NCBI GenBank assembly: GCA_020636375.1 | Contig: JACJXZ010000001.1 | Span: forward strand, 124,001 to 188,000 | Length of the DNA: 64,000 nt | Source: Lewinellaceae bacterium | GTDB lineage: Bacteria > Bacteroidota > Bacteroidia > Chitinophagales > Saprospiraceae | Direction of reading: 5' to 3' | Notes under the pieces: generated by a model | Database searches by the model: none | The model's input: the letters and a program-made list of their open reading frames with translations, nothing else | Told to the model about the DNA's origin: nothing | Program-made: the position numbers and the translations under genes | Shown: one piece after another, positions 24,866 to 32,748 of the stretch | Position numbering within the stretch: position 1 is the stretch's first letter | Layout of the letters: each line of letters begins with the position of its first letter

Positions 24866-25978
24866 ATGCCCCCCAGGAAACCCTTCTTCCCAGCCTTGCT
24901 ATTCCTATTTGTCACGCTCACAATTGCCGGGCAATCAGGCCCACGGAGACACGTACATTACATCAATACTTACAAGGACATCGCCATCAGGGAAATGCAA
25001 CGCACCGGTATCCCCGCCAGCATCACCCTCGCTCAGGGCATACTGGAATCCCAGGCAGGGCTAAGCGAACTGGCCATCCGCGCCAAAAACCACTTTGGCA
25101 TTAAGGTTGGCGGCGACTGGCCCGGGCCGGCTTATTGCAAGATAGATGACGACCGGGGCCCGGATGGCACTCTGGTCGAATCCTGTTTCCGCTCCTACCC
25201 TACCGTGGAAGCCAGCTTTACAGACCATTCTGACTTCATCGCCTCGCCCCGGAAGACGCAGCGGTACGGTTTTTTGTTTGACCTTGCCCCTACGGATTAC
25301 GAAGGCTGGGCCATTGGCCTGCAAAAAGCCGGATACGCGACCAACACCGCCTACGCCAGGCAGCTGATCAGCCTGATCGGCAAGTATGAGCTTTTCAAAT
25401 ATGATTCCGTTGCCTGCCTGCAGGCAAAGGCGGAAAGCGCAGCGAAATTTTACCCGAATATCAGTTACACTTCCGGCAATGTGCCTTTCACTATAGCTAC
25501 CGGAAATGAAACAGCGCACGAAATTTCCCGCCGGTTCAATATCCCTTTGGGCGACCTCCTGGCCTGCAATGAAGACCTGCCCGTCGGGTACTTCATTCCC
25601 CGGGGCCAAAAGGTGTTCCTTGCCGGTGTCGACGTTAAAGAGACAGCCCCAGCGCCGCCCGACACCGATGCGGCTTCCCTGGATACCGTGTTCGGGATCC
25701 TGCATGAATTGCTGAAGCAAAGCCCGGTGCCTGCCCCGAATGAAGAGCAGGACACGGCCCCGCCTTCATCCTACAATTATTTCTCTGAAACCACAGCGAG
25801 TGTGGAAGAAGGCCCCGCGCGCGCCCCCGGGCAGGAAGCACAATTCTATACGGTCCGCAGAGGCGATACCCTCTGGCGCATTGCCCGGGATTACCGCACA
25901 ACCGTCTCTGCTCTCCGAAAATGGAATAACATAACGGGCAACTACATCCGCAGGGGAATGGTATTGAGAGTTAAGTAA
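24866..25978 (+). CDS. GH73 peptidoglycan hydrolase with two LysM-like domains
   Basis: A 370-residue exported N-acetylglucosaminidase. After the signal peptide (to about residue 23), residues 33-180 are the glucosaminidase domain with catalytic Glu61 in ITLAQGILESQAGLSELA and the KNHFGIK motif. Residues 205-255 form a weak LysM-like unit (HEISRRFNIPLGDLLACN) and 325-370 a clear LysM (YTVRRGDTLWRIARDYRTTV). It cuts cell-wall glycan, probably during growth or division. A clean terminator follows. Confidence 0.93.
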   Translation: MPPRKPFFPALLFLFVTLTIAGQSGPRRHVHYINTYKDIAIREMQRTGIPASITLAQGILESQAGLSELAIRAKNHFGIKVGGDWPGPAYCKIDDDRGPDGTLVESCFRSYPTVEASFTDHSDFIASPRKTQRYGFLFDLAPTDYEGWAIGLQKAGYATNTAYARQLISLIGKYELFKYDSVACLQAKAESAAKFYPNISYTSGNVPFTIATGNETAHEISRRFNIPLGDLLACNEDLPVGYFIPRGQKVFLAGVDVKETAPAPPDTDAASLDTVFGILHELLKQSPVPAPNEEQDTAPPSSYNYFSETTASVEEGPARAPGQEAQFYTVRRGDTLWRIARDYRTTVSALRKWNNITGNYIRRGMVLRVK

Positions 25979-25993
25979 AGCTTTCAGGAATGT

Positions 25994-26026
25994 CAGGAGG
26001 CCAATTCTGCCTCCTGGCTTTTCTTT
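25994..26026 (+). terminator. Terminator after the GH73 gene
   Basis: Perfect 8-bp stem CAGGAGGC / GCCTCCTG with a 7-base loop, followed by GCTTTTCTTT, 16 bases past the stop codon. Confidence 0.85.
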
Positions 26027-26406
26027 GCCTTGTTCCGTTTGCTGAATATCCTTTTTACAATCTGCCCGTCGAGGAACTTGCTGGGGTCGATCATGTTTTG
26101 AAGGATGACGCCCCGGCATTCATTCCGCGCCAGCGATGATAATAGGTAGGTTTTTCATGGTTTTATTTGATTTTTAGGACAAAAAACTATTCAAAAATAC
26201 AACAAAATTAAGGTGTGCTAGATCGTAATTTTTGAAACTTAAAAATCTATACAGATAAACTTTAAAACAAAAAAACCTTGATTATCAAGATTTTATTTAT
26301 AAAAAATAAAATATTTAGTTATTTTAATTTCATCCTCAACTGCCTGTCGTTTTACCCCCTCTCGTAAAAATGGCTATTTTTTGTCAACAAGTGACATTTA
26401 TTGTCT

Positions 26407-26437
26407 TTTGTCTTCGGCAGAAAGTGCTGCATCTTTG
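26407..26437 (+). promoter_or_regulatory. Bacteroidota-type promoter for a candidate small RNA
   Basis: TTTG at 26407-26410, 19 bases, then CATCTTTG at 26430-26437. This differs from the Bacteroidota consensus TTTG-N19-TAnnTTTG by one base. Transcription would begin near 26443. No open reading frame with a plausible start follows. Confidence 0.6.
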
Positions 26438-26442
26438 TATTG

Positions 26443-26608
26443 TCAGAAGGAAAAAAGAAAAAAGAAAGCCGGAACACAATCCCAAAACTGGCCACTCAAA
26501 AACCGATAATTTGCAAACCATCCATTTGGTTAAAGATATAAGAATTAGGTCGTTTTATTTTTCATGAGATTACGATTTGCAAAAGAGCCCCGTTTGGGGC
26601 TTTTTTTT
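26443..26608 (+). ncRNA. Candidate intergenic small RNA
   Basis: A stretch of about 165 bases bounded by a near-consensus promoter and a strong terminator on the same strand. The preceding plus-strand gene is already closed by its own terminator at 25994. The 5' part is purine-rich (AAGGAAAAAAGAAAAAAG); short stems GCCGG/CTGGC and AACCA/TGGTT are possible. I cannot match it to a known RNA family. The rest of the gap, 26027-26406, is very AT-rich and shows no gene. Confidence 0.45.
26585..26608 (+). terminator. Strong rho-independent terminator with T9 tail
   Basis: AGCCCC-GTTT-GGGGCT followed by eight further T residues on the plus strand. The minus-strand version has a weaker CTTTTG tail and may also end the outer-membrane protein gene that stops at 26617. 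Confidence 0.85.
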
Positions 26609-26616
26609 TCTTATCA

Positions 26617-27177
26617 TCAATGGGCCTGGTTCAGGCGTTTGCCTACCCCGAGTGAAATGGTCCAGGTATCGTATGCGCCCTGTCGGGTATCGTAAACAAA
26701 GGCAGGGGAAAGGTCCCAGCCATGGCCCAGCTCAAATTCGTATTCCACCCCGGCACGGATCAAAAAGAAGTCTTCATTGGGTTCAAACTCCCATCCCGGG
26801 CCAGCCAACAAGACCAATTGCTTCCAGGGCTTGTACAGGGCATCAAGGGTAATAACGAGAGGATACTCCCGGGTCAGTACTTCCTCATGCCCTTCGTGTT
26901 CGACCAGGAAGGTTTCGATCTCCAGGTCGTTGTGCAGGCCTGCTCCCCACTTATGGTTAAACCAGTATTCCAGGTCCAGCCCCCAGGACGGCACCGCCAG
27001 CCGGTCGGGCGAAGGGCCCATGGGGATGAATGTATGTCCGATCAACACCGCAGCCCGGAAATATCCGGGAGAATGGCCCGGTGAGACAGGATGTGCAATT
27101 CCTCCGTGCTGAGCCAGGGTGTTCTGTGGAAAGGCAAGAATAGAAAAAACGAACAAGGTTGGTATGAGACGTAACAT
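26617..27177 (-). CDS. Outer-membrane beta-barrel-like protein, hypothetical
   Basis: A 186-residue exported protein with signal peptide ending NTLAQ. I take ATG 27177; the frame is open from 27198. The mature part alternates short strands: WGLDLEYWFNHKWGAGLHND, LIRAGVEYEFELGHGWDLSPAF and TISLGVGKRL, typical of small 8-strand barrels. The start of the mature chain is His-rich (HGGIAHPVSPGHSPG). Function unknown. Confidence 0.75.
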   Translation of the reverse strand: MLRLIPTLFVFSILAFPQNTLAQHGGIAHPVSPGHSPGYFRAAVLIGHTFIPMGPSPDRLAVPSWGLDLEYWFNHKWGAGLHNDLEIETFLVEHEGHEEVLTREYPLVITLDALYKPWKQLVLLAGPGWEFEPNEDFFLIRAGVEYEFELGHGWDLSPAFVYDTRQGAYDTWTISLGVGKRLNQAH

Positions 27178-27670
27178 AACGCAGGAATTTTTGCGCAATT
27201 TAGATGTTCGTCCACCTGCGTTTGATGACGAAGGTCACACAAATCTCTGTTTTATGTCACATTTTTATTTAAGGGTTTGTGGGCGCGCCTGTTTGTAAGG
27301 GAAGCAGCTGACTGCTGCCGAAAGGGATCATATCCGGGCAGGGAAGATTAAAGGCGCGGCAAACCACAGCGCCTGGTGAAAGGAGGAGGCGGTGCTTAAG
27401 AGCGATTCGGGGTCAGTCAGGATTGCTTCTCAACCGGAACTGTTACACACTCAGGCTTGCACCTGGATGCAAAGAACCGGCAAAAAACAACGGAATTCTG
27501 AAGGTACTCGCGCAGGTTCCGGCGCTTGCTCCACAGCACAGACACAATCAACAAGGTCAACATGGGACGTTATTCATTTTCATTTTGGACATGTACCTCT
27601 CTTTAACGTACAGCCAAAGAAAAATGTTTCTTTCCCAAAAAAAATATTTTTTGCCTTCGCAGTTGATAGC
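27178..27670. other. 493-base gap without a gene
   Basis: Lies between two minus-strand genes. The 3' end near 27640 contains AAAAAAAATATTTTTTGCC, a weak hairpin that may end the pyruvate dehydrogenase transcript. A long plus-strand frame starting at 27392 is mostly the antisense of that gene. I see no RNA gene or repeat here. Confidence 0.4.
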
Positions 27671-28657
27671 TTATGCCTTCATATACAACACCTCTTTTGC
27701 CGCCTTTATCACCTTTTCCGCGTTCGGGAGCCAGGCATCGACCAGCGTTGGCGCATAAGGCAGGGAGGTGTCGGCAGCGTTGACGCGGGTTACCGGTGCG
27801 TCGAGGTAGTCGAAAGCATATTTCTGGATCCCATAGGCTATTTCTGCAGAGACCCCGGCCAGCGGCCAGGATTCATCGACGACAACCAGGCGGTTCGTTT
27901 TTTTGACGGAATCTACGATGGTTTGGTAATCCAGCGGGCGGATGGTCCGCAGGTCGATCACCTCGGCCTCTATTCCTTCTTTGGCCAGCTCGGCGGCCGC
28001 CTCCAATGCCGGGAACATCATTTTATTGAACGAGACCAGAGTAATATCTGTGCCTTCCCGGCGAACGGCCGCTTTGCCAATGGGCACCAGGTATTCTTCT
28101 TCCGGGACTTCGTCCTCGTAACCGTACATCATTTCCGATTCCATCATACATACCGGGTCGTCATCGCGAATGGCGGACTTGAGCAACCCTTTGGCGTCAG
28201 CGGGATGGACGCAGGAAATCACTTTGAGGCCGGGGACGTTGCCCATCCAGCTTTCGAAGGTCTGGGAATGTTGCTGGGCCAACTGGCCGGCGCTCCCGGA
28301 AGGGCCCCGGAAGACAATGGGGCACTTGAAATCGCCGGCAGACTGCGAGAGGGTTTTGGCGGCATTATTGACGATCTGGTCAAAAGCCAGGACCGCAAAG
28401 TTCCAGGTCATGAATTCCACGATCGGGCGCAGGCCATTCATGGCGGCGCCCACTCCAATGCCGGCAAAACCAAGCTCGGCAATTGGGGTATCGATTACCC
28501 GGCGGGCGCCGAATTCTTCCAGCATGCCTTTGCTTACTTTGTAGGCACCGTCGTATTCGGCCACCTCTTCGCCCATCAGAAAGACATTTTCATCCCGGCG
28601 CATTTCTTCTATCATTGCTTCCCGCAGGGCGTCTCTTAGCGCTATTTTTCTTGCCAT
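27671..28657 (-). CDS. pdhB: Pyruvate dehydrogenase E1 component, beta subunit
   Basis: A 328-residue thiamine-diphosphate-dependent dehydrogenase subunit that, with E1 alpha, decarboxylates pyruvate and passes the acetyl group to lipoyl E2. Conserved blocks: FLMGEEVAEYDGAYKVSKG, DTPIAELGFAGIGVGAA, FRGPSGSAGQLAQQHSQ and the C-terminal VVVDESWPLAGVSAEI. Length is normal. It stands alone here; the E1 alpha and E2 genes are not in the window, while an E3 gene lies at 55281. Identity to 2-oxoacid rather than acetoin dehydrogenases is likely but not absolute. Confidence 0.93.
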   Translation of the reverse strand: MARKIALRDALREAMIEEMRRDENVFLMGEEVAEYDGAYKVSKGMLEEFGARRVIDTPIAELGFAGIGVGAAMNGLRPIVEFMTWNFAVLAFDQIVNNAAKTLSQSAGDFKCPIVFRGPSGSAGQLAQQHSQTFESWMGNVPGLKVISCVHPADAKGLLKSAIRDDDPVCMMESEMMYGYEDEVPEEEYLVPIGKAAVRREGTDITLVSFNKMMFPALEAAAELAKEGIEAEVIDLRTIRPLDYQTIVDSVKKTNRLVVVDESWPLAGVSAEIAYGIQKYAFDYLDAPVTRVNAADTSLPYAPTLVDAWLPNAEKVIKAAKEVLYMKA

Positions 28658-28866
28658 TTTTTTAGTTTAGTTAGTTTTTTAAATTTCAAGGCAGCATCGT
28701 AAAAGGGGGCTCAAGCCCAAAGAAAGGCCAGTTACCCGATCCGGCCGCCTGCAAAAATAGTAAAACTATAGGGTATAACAAGCCTGAACTTTTCTTGTTT
28801 GCGCCCAACTTTTTCCCATTCGGCGCTATTATGGTATTTAAAGTAGCCAGATAACCGCACTTTTTC

Positions 28867-28874
28867 TATTTTTG
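28867..28874 (+). promoter_or_regulatory. Candidate -7 box for the lipoprotein-ytxJ pair
   Basis: TATTTTTG fits the Bacteroidota TAnnTTTG element, 80 bases before the small lipoprotein start. No good TTTG -33 element lies 19 bases upstream, so the call is weak. Confidence 0.35.
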
Positions 28875-28953
28875 CAAAGATTCCTGATAATAAGCTGGAT
28901 GTTGGGTTCGTTTCAACAAATTGTAAGAGCATATCCAAATAAAGTATTCTGAA

Positions 28954-29115
28954 ATGAAAAACAAAAACCTCAGAAAGATTGCTGCCGTCGGCGCATTCTT
29001 GGTCATGGCGAGTATCTTTTCTTCCTGCAACCGGGGTTATGGCTGCCCCAATAATTTTTCCATGAACGATCAGCTGGTTGAAGTTGTTACTACGGTAATC
29101 AATTTCCTTCGGTAA
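28954..29115 (+). CDS. Small lipoprotein of 53 residues
   Basis: A short exported lipoprotein: positively charged start MKNKNLRK, hydrophobic stretch, and lipobox FSSC with Cys25, leaving a 29-residue mature peptide with a second Cys and many polar residues (CNRGYGCPNNFS). The TAA stop is directly followed by the ATG of the YtxJ gene, so the two are one transcript. I do not recognise the family. A Cys pair in the mature part and the redox neighbour hint at a thiol link, which is inference. Confidence 0.75.
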   Translation: MKNKNLRKIAAVGAFLVMASIFSSCNRGYGCPNNFSMNDQLVEVVTTVINFLR

Positions 29116-29475
29116 ATGAACAAGATCAATTGGCTGCCTTTAACGAGGCTGACCCAGGTTGAAGACATCGCCAGGCACTCGGGCCAAAAACCCTGCGTCA
29201 TCTATAAGCATAGTACGCGTTGTTCCCTCAGTTCCCTCGCCCAAAACCGCCTGGAGAAAGGCTGGGTGCTGGACGAGTCCTCTGTGCAACTTTATTTTCT
29301 GGACCTGATCGCTCACCGGGAGGTGTCGAACCTCGTGGCGGAGCGTTTTGGCGTGGCACATCAATCTCCCCAGTTGCTCCTCATCCGGAACGGCCGATGT
29401 GTGTATCATGCCTCCCATCTTGACATTTCCGCAAAAGGCTTACATGTATACTTAGGCGACGGTCAGCAGGCATAA
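29116..29475 (+). CDS. ytxJ: Bacillithiol system redox-active protein YtxJ (monothiol bacilliredoxin-like)
   Basis: A 119-residue thioredoxin-fold protein of the YtxJ family. The single active-site cysteine is Cys36 in YKHSTRCSLS, matching the family motif FKHSTRCPIS. LYFLDLIAHREVSNLVAERFGV and SPQLLLI follow as the usual strand-helix elements. The family acts on bacillithiol-mixed disulfides or uses this low-molecular-weight thiol, which many Bacteroidota make. Start is fixed by contact with the upstream stop codon. Confidence 0.9.
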   Translation: MNKINWLPLTRLTQVEDIARHSGQKPCVIYKHSTRCSLSSLAQNRLEKGWVLDESSVQLYFLDLIAHREVSNLVAERFGVAHQSPQLLLIRNGRCVYHASHLDISAKGLHVYLGDGQQA

Positions 29476-29516
29476 CCTTTTGGGGCGGAATCACCAATAA
29501 CCGCACTACCAGAGCC

Positions 29517-30206
29517 ATGAACAGAGGCAGAATTTTCGAAACTCAGGATGGTTCCCATTCCATTTTTTCCGAGTCTTTCGGCGTGAGCTACCACTCCCGG
29601 TACGGCGCTATCCAGGAATCCAACCATGTATTCATTCAATCGGGGCTCTTTTACCGCATGCCGGGGGCCCGGCAATTATCGGTGCTGGAAATCGGCTTCG
29701 GAACCGGGCTGAATGCATTGCTCACCCTCAGGGAAGCGGCCAAAAGGCAGCTGCCTGTTTATTATGAGGCGGTCGAAGCTTATCCCATTTCCGTAGAAGA
29801 AGCTAAGCAGTTGAATTATCCTCACATCATCGACCCAGCGCTGGCCGATACTTTCGCCCTGTTGCACGAAGGGCCCTGGGAAGAAGAACAGCAACTCAAC
29901 CCTTATTTTGTATTCCGCAAAACCCTGAAGCGTTTCGAACAGGTTTCCTGTCGGGACGCCTTCGACGTTATTTACTTTGATGCCTTTGCCCCGGGCGCTC
30001 AGCCGGAACTGTGGGAAGAAGAAGTGTTGGGGAAAATGTTCGACGCCTTAAAGAGCAATGGAGTCCTTACAACTTATTGCGCCAAAGGAGCGGTCAAGCG
30101 CAAATTGAAATCCCTGGGGTTTGTCGTGGAAGCGCTGAAAGGGCCGCCCGGCAAACGGGAAATGACCAGGGCGGTAAAACCTGCTCCTGCCCATCCTGGC
30201 ACCTAA
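29517..30206 (+). CDS. mnmD: tRNA (mnm5s2U34) methyltransferase MnmD
   Basis: A 229-residue SAM-dependent methyltransferase matching the MnmD/MnmC2 domain, which makes the final methyl transfer in 5-methylaminomethyl-2-thiouridine at the tRNA wobble position. SAM-binding motif LEIGFGTGLNALLTL, acidic residue in EAVEAYP, and the family signature YFDAFAPGAQPELW are present. The FAD domain of bifunctional MnmC is absent, as usual in Bacteroidota. Its stop overlaps that of the convergent next gene by three bases. Confidence 0.93.
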   Translation: MNRGRIFETQDGSHSIFSESFGVSYHSRYGAIQESNHVFIQSGLFYRMPGARQLSVLEIGFGTGLNALLTLREAAKRQLPVYYEAVEAYPISVEEAKQLNYPHIIDPALADTFALLHEGPWEEEQQLNPYFVFRKTLKRFEQVSCRDAFDVIYFDAFAPGAQPELWEEEVLGKMFDALKSNGVLTTYCAKGAVKRKLKSLGFVVEALKGPPGKREMTRAVKPAPAHPGT

Positions 30207-30754
30207 TCCCCATTGTCTTTCCGGGGTTTGATGATGTTGACTTTGCCGTCGTCCCCGTATAATTCTCTGGATTTTTTGTTATAGGCCAGGGCTGCTTCCT
30301 CGGCGGTGTCGAACATTCCGATGTGGACCGACTTCCGTTCGACGGAGATGACCGCCCGGTACCGGTTGTTCTCTTTGTATACGCCGGTATATCCCACCCT
30401 GCTGCTGGTTTTGCGTTTTCGGCTGGCTACAGACCGGGAGCGGTAAACCAGGTTTTCAAGCCTGCAATCCAGTTTGTTCCCATTCCGGGCACCCACCAGG
30501 TTCTTGTTCCGGGATTTGGTGTTGATGAGAAATTTTTCTGCAACCAGCTTGTGCAGGTAAATGGTTTCCGTCTTGTACCCCCCATCTGCTTTTTTCCAGG
30601 TCTTTTGAAAAACGGCGCATCCGCTGGAGTGCTTGCGCAGGTTGTTGATGAAACCTACCTTAACAAGATATGGGTCACTGGTCAGGTATTCATAGACCTG
30701 GTCGTCTAATAAAACGCTTTCGTTCGCATTTTTTAGTTTGACTTTATATAGCAC
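30203..30754 (-). CDS. HNH-like / AP2 domain protein
   Basis: A 183-residue protein. Residues 60-108 resemble an HNH homing-type nuclease core (YLHKLVAEKFLIN, then NGNKLDCRLENLVYRSR), and 118-165 are an AP2/ERF DNA-binding domain (GYTGVYKENNRYRAVI to AEEAALAYNKKSRELYG). The second catalytic His normally found in the N/H position is unclear, so nuclease activity is uncertain. Proteins of this layout are typical of mobile elements and homing genes. It overlaps mnmD tail to tail. Confidence 0.82.
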   Translation of the reverse strand: MLYKVKLKNANESVLLDDQVYEYLTSDPYLVKVGFINNLRKHSSGCAVFQKTWKKADGGYKTETIYLHKLVAEKFLINTKSRNKNLVGARNGNKLDCRLENLVYRSRSVASRKRKTSSRVGYTGVYKENNRYRAVISVERKSVHIGMFDTAEEAALAYNKKSRELYGDDGKVNIIKPRKDNGD

Positions 30755-31012
30755 GCTCCCTGGGTTTTGGTTATTAATATTTTAAAAATCGCAAAAACAA
30801 GGAAACTACCTTTTGAAGAGAGGCTAAAAAAGGCACTTCTTATATGCCTTGGGTGGAACTATCCGAAATTTAATGATTTTCGGAAAGAATAAGAAACATC
30901 ACGTAGTGTTTTTGTTGAACAGTATTCAATCCCGTAATATTTTTGGTTTTCCTGTGCTTTTGATCGAAAATTGCAAAGGAAATTTTTCAATGGCTAATAA
31001 AAACGTGGGAAC

Positions 31013-32080
31013 ATGGCACAGTCCCCTGTCTCAGAACGTTTCATGCAGCGTTGTTTCGACCTGGCAAGGCTGGGCGCCGGAAAGGTGTCGCCCAACCCTA
31101 TGGTCGGCGCCGTCCTGGAATACCAGGGAAGGATAATCGGCGAAGGCTTCCATCAGTCCTACGGGCAGGCCCACGCCGAAGTAAATGCCCTGGCCAGCGT
31201 ACTTCCGGCCGATGTCTCCTTTATACCTCATTCCACGCTCTATGTTTCACTTGAACCATGCGATATTTACGGGAACACGCCGCCCTGCACCCAGTTGATC
31301 ATCCAGAAAAAAATACCGAGGGTCGTCCTCTCCTGTTTCGACCATAGCCCGGGCGTCGATGGCGCAGGCGCCGAGCGCCTGCGAAATGCCGGAGTGGAAG
31401 TGATCGTGGGAGTCCTTGGTGAAGAAGGCCGCCGCCTGAGCCTGCCCCGGAACACGTTCGTCCGCCGGCAACGGCCCTATGTCATCCTGAAATATGCACA
31501 ATCAAAAAACGGGGTTTTTGCGCCGCCGGACAACCGCCAACTCTGGCTGACCAATGAGTATTCCCGGCGCCTCACGCACAAATGGCGCAGCGAGACAGAT
31601 GCCTTGTTGATTGGCGCCAATACGGCCCTGGCCGATGATCCCAAACTCACCAACCGGCACTACTTTGGCGGTTCCCCACTCCGGGTTGTTCTCGACCGGG
31701 AAGGCACCCTGCCCAGGGCCTTGTCCGTTTTTGACGGCCAGTCCCCTACCCTTATATTCACCGAAATGAACCCGCCTCCGCCTGCAAAGAACCTGGATTA
31801 CTGCCCTGTTCCCTTTGATGGGCAGCTCGCAGGCAACGTCCTGAAAGAACTCGCCCGGCGGAAAATTTCTACGCTGATGGTGGAAGGAGGCATCAGGACG
31901 CTCCAACATTTCATTAAAGCAGGCCTGTGGGACGAGGCCCGGGTGTTCATTGCCGGCTCATACGTCGCCGAAGGCAGGATGGCACCCCTGCTACCGGAAC
32001 CGCCGCTGGAGGCTCGCCGGCTCGGGAGCGATGAGCTCCTCCTTTTCCGCAACTCTTTACAATCGTTAAACTTACATTAA
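31013..32080 (+). CDS. ribD: Bifunctional riboflavin biosynthesis deaminase/reductase RibD
   Basis: A 355-residue two-domain enzyme for the second and third steps of riboflavin synthesis. The deaminase has zinc ligands His54 and Glu56 (HAEVNAL) plus Cys83 and Cys92 (EPCDIYGNTPPC). The reductase follows from about residue 150, with LIGANTALADDPKLTNR and LMVEGGIRTLQHF. Length is normal. It appears monocistronic; no FMN riboswitch (RFN element) is evident in the 258-base AT-rich leader, though I could not fold it. Confidence 0.96.
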   Translation: MAQSPVSERFMQRCFDLARLGAGKVSPNPMVGAVLEYQGRIIGEGFHQSYGQAHAEVNALASVLPADVSFIPHSTLYVSLEPCDIYGNTPPCTQLIIQKKIPRVVLSCFDHSPGVDGAGAERLRNAGVEVIVGVLGEEGRRLSLPRNTFVRRQRPYVILKYAQSKNGVFAPPDNRQLWLTNEYSRRLTHKWRSETDALLIGANTALADDPKLTNRHYFGGSPLRVVLDREGTLPRALSVFDGQSPTLIFTEMNPPPPAKNLDYCPVPFDGQLAGNVLKELARRKISTLMVEGGIRTLQHFIKAGLWDEARVFIAGSYVAEGRMAPLLPEPPLEARRLGSDELLLFRNSLQSLNLH

Positions 32081-32175
32081 AGTGCCGGCTAAGCGCCATA
32101 AGCTACTTTTAAATTTTGTTTGTTTGTTATTGCAATTGTTCAAATTCGACTGAACCTATTGAAAAGCAAATTCGA

Positions 32176-32745
32176 ATGAAAAGGATGTTCTCTTTCATGA
32201 TGTTCCTCGCCTGGAGCGCCCTTTCATTCACACCGGCTCAGCAAACACAAAAACTACCCCGGCAGGATAGTACCGACGCCGTAAAATGGCTCAGCTGGGA
32301 AGAGGCCGCCACCCTTTCCCAGAAAGAAAAGAAAAAGATCCTGCTTAATGTTTATACGGACTGGTGCGGATGGTGCAAGCGCATGGACAAGACAACCTTT
32401 GAGGAGCCCAACATAGCCCGCTATATCAATGAGAATTTTTACCCGGTGAAATTTGACGCGGAACAGCGTACCGAGCTGGTGTACAAGGGAAAGCCTTACA
32501 AATACGTCAAAGACGGGCAAAGAGGCTACCACGAACTCGCTGCCGAACTGCTGAAAGGAAGGCTCAGCTTCCCGACCGTAGTTTTCCTGGATGAGAACCT
32601 GGAAGTTATCCAGTCCATTGTAGGATATAAGACGCCCCGGCAATTCGAGCGCATTGCGACCTATTTTGCAGGCGGGCATTACAAAAAGACGCCCTGGTCG
32701 GTTTACCAATCGACTTACAAGCCCGTTCTGGTGAGCGACCAATAA
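32176..32745 (+). CDS. Periplasmic thioredoxin-like protein with CGWC motif
   Basis: A 189-residue exported thioredoxin-fold protein (signal peptide to about residue 22; I use ATG 32176, the frame is open from 32116). Active site Cys64-Gly-Trp-Cys67 in YTDWCGWCKRMD and cis-proline in LSFPTVVFLD. The layout is like the DUF255/DsbD C-terminal thioredoxins found in the Bacteroidota envelope. It likely reduces or shuffles disulfides of exported proteins. Confidence 0.88.
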   Translation: MKRMFSFMMFLAWSALSFTPAQQTQKLPRQDSTDAVKWLSWEEAATLSQKEKKKILLNVYTDWCGWCKRMDKTTFEEPNIARYINENFYPVKFDAEQRTELVYKGKPYKYVKDGQRGYHELAAELLKGRLSFPTVVFLDENLEVIQSIVGYKTPRQFERIATYFAGGHYKKTPWSVYQSTYKPVLVSDQ

Positions 32746-32748
32746 GCG

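Noticed and set aside
25992..26150. Minus-strand fragment reading MIDPSKFLDGQIVKRIFSK
   Set aside because: Looks protein-like, but only 33 codons from ATG, overlaps the GH73 terminator, and has no recognisable family. Possible gene remnant, not supported enough.
27392..28639. 415-codon plus-strand frame
   Set aside because: Mostly the complement of pdhB; the first 90 codons lie in a gap but have no motif or ribosome binding site.
28732..28938. 68-codon minus-strand frame upstream of the small lipoprotein
   Set aside because: Covers the probable promoter region, AT-rich, no motif or conserved start.
30755..31012. FMN riboswitch before ribD
   Set aside because: I could not see the conserved RFN-element blocks in the leader; absence is judged by eye only.
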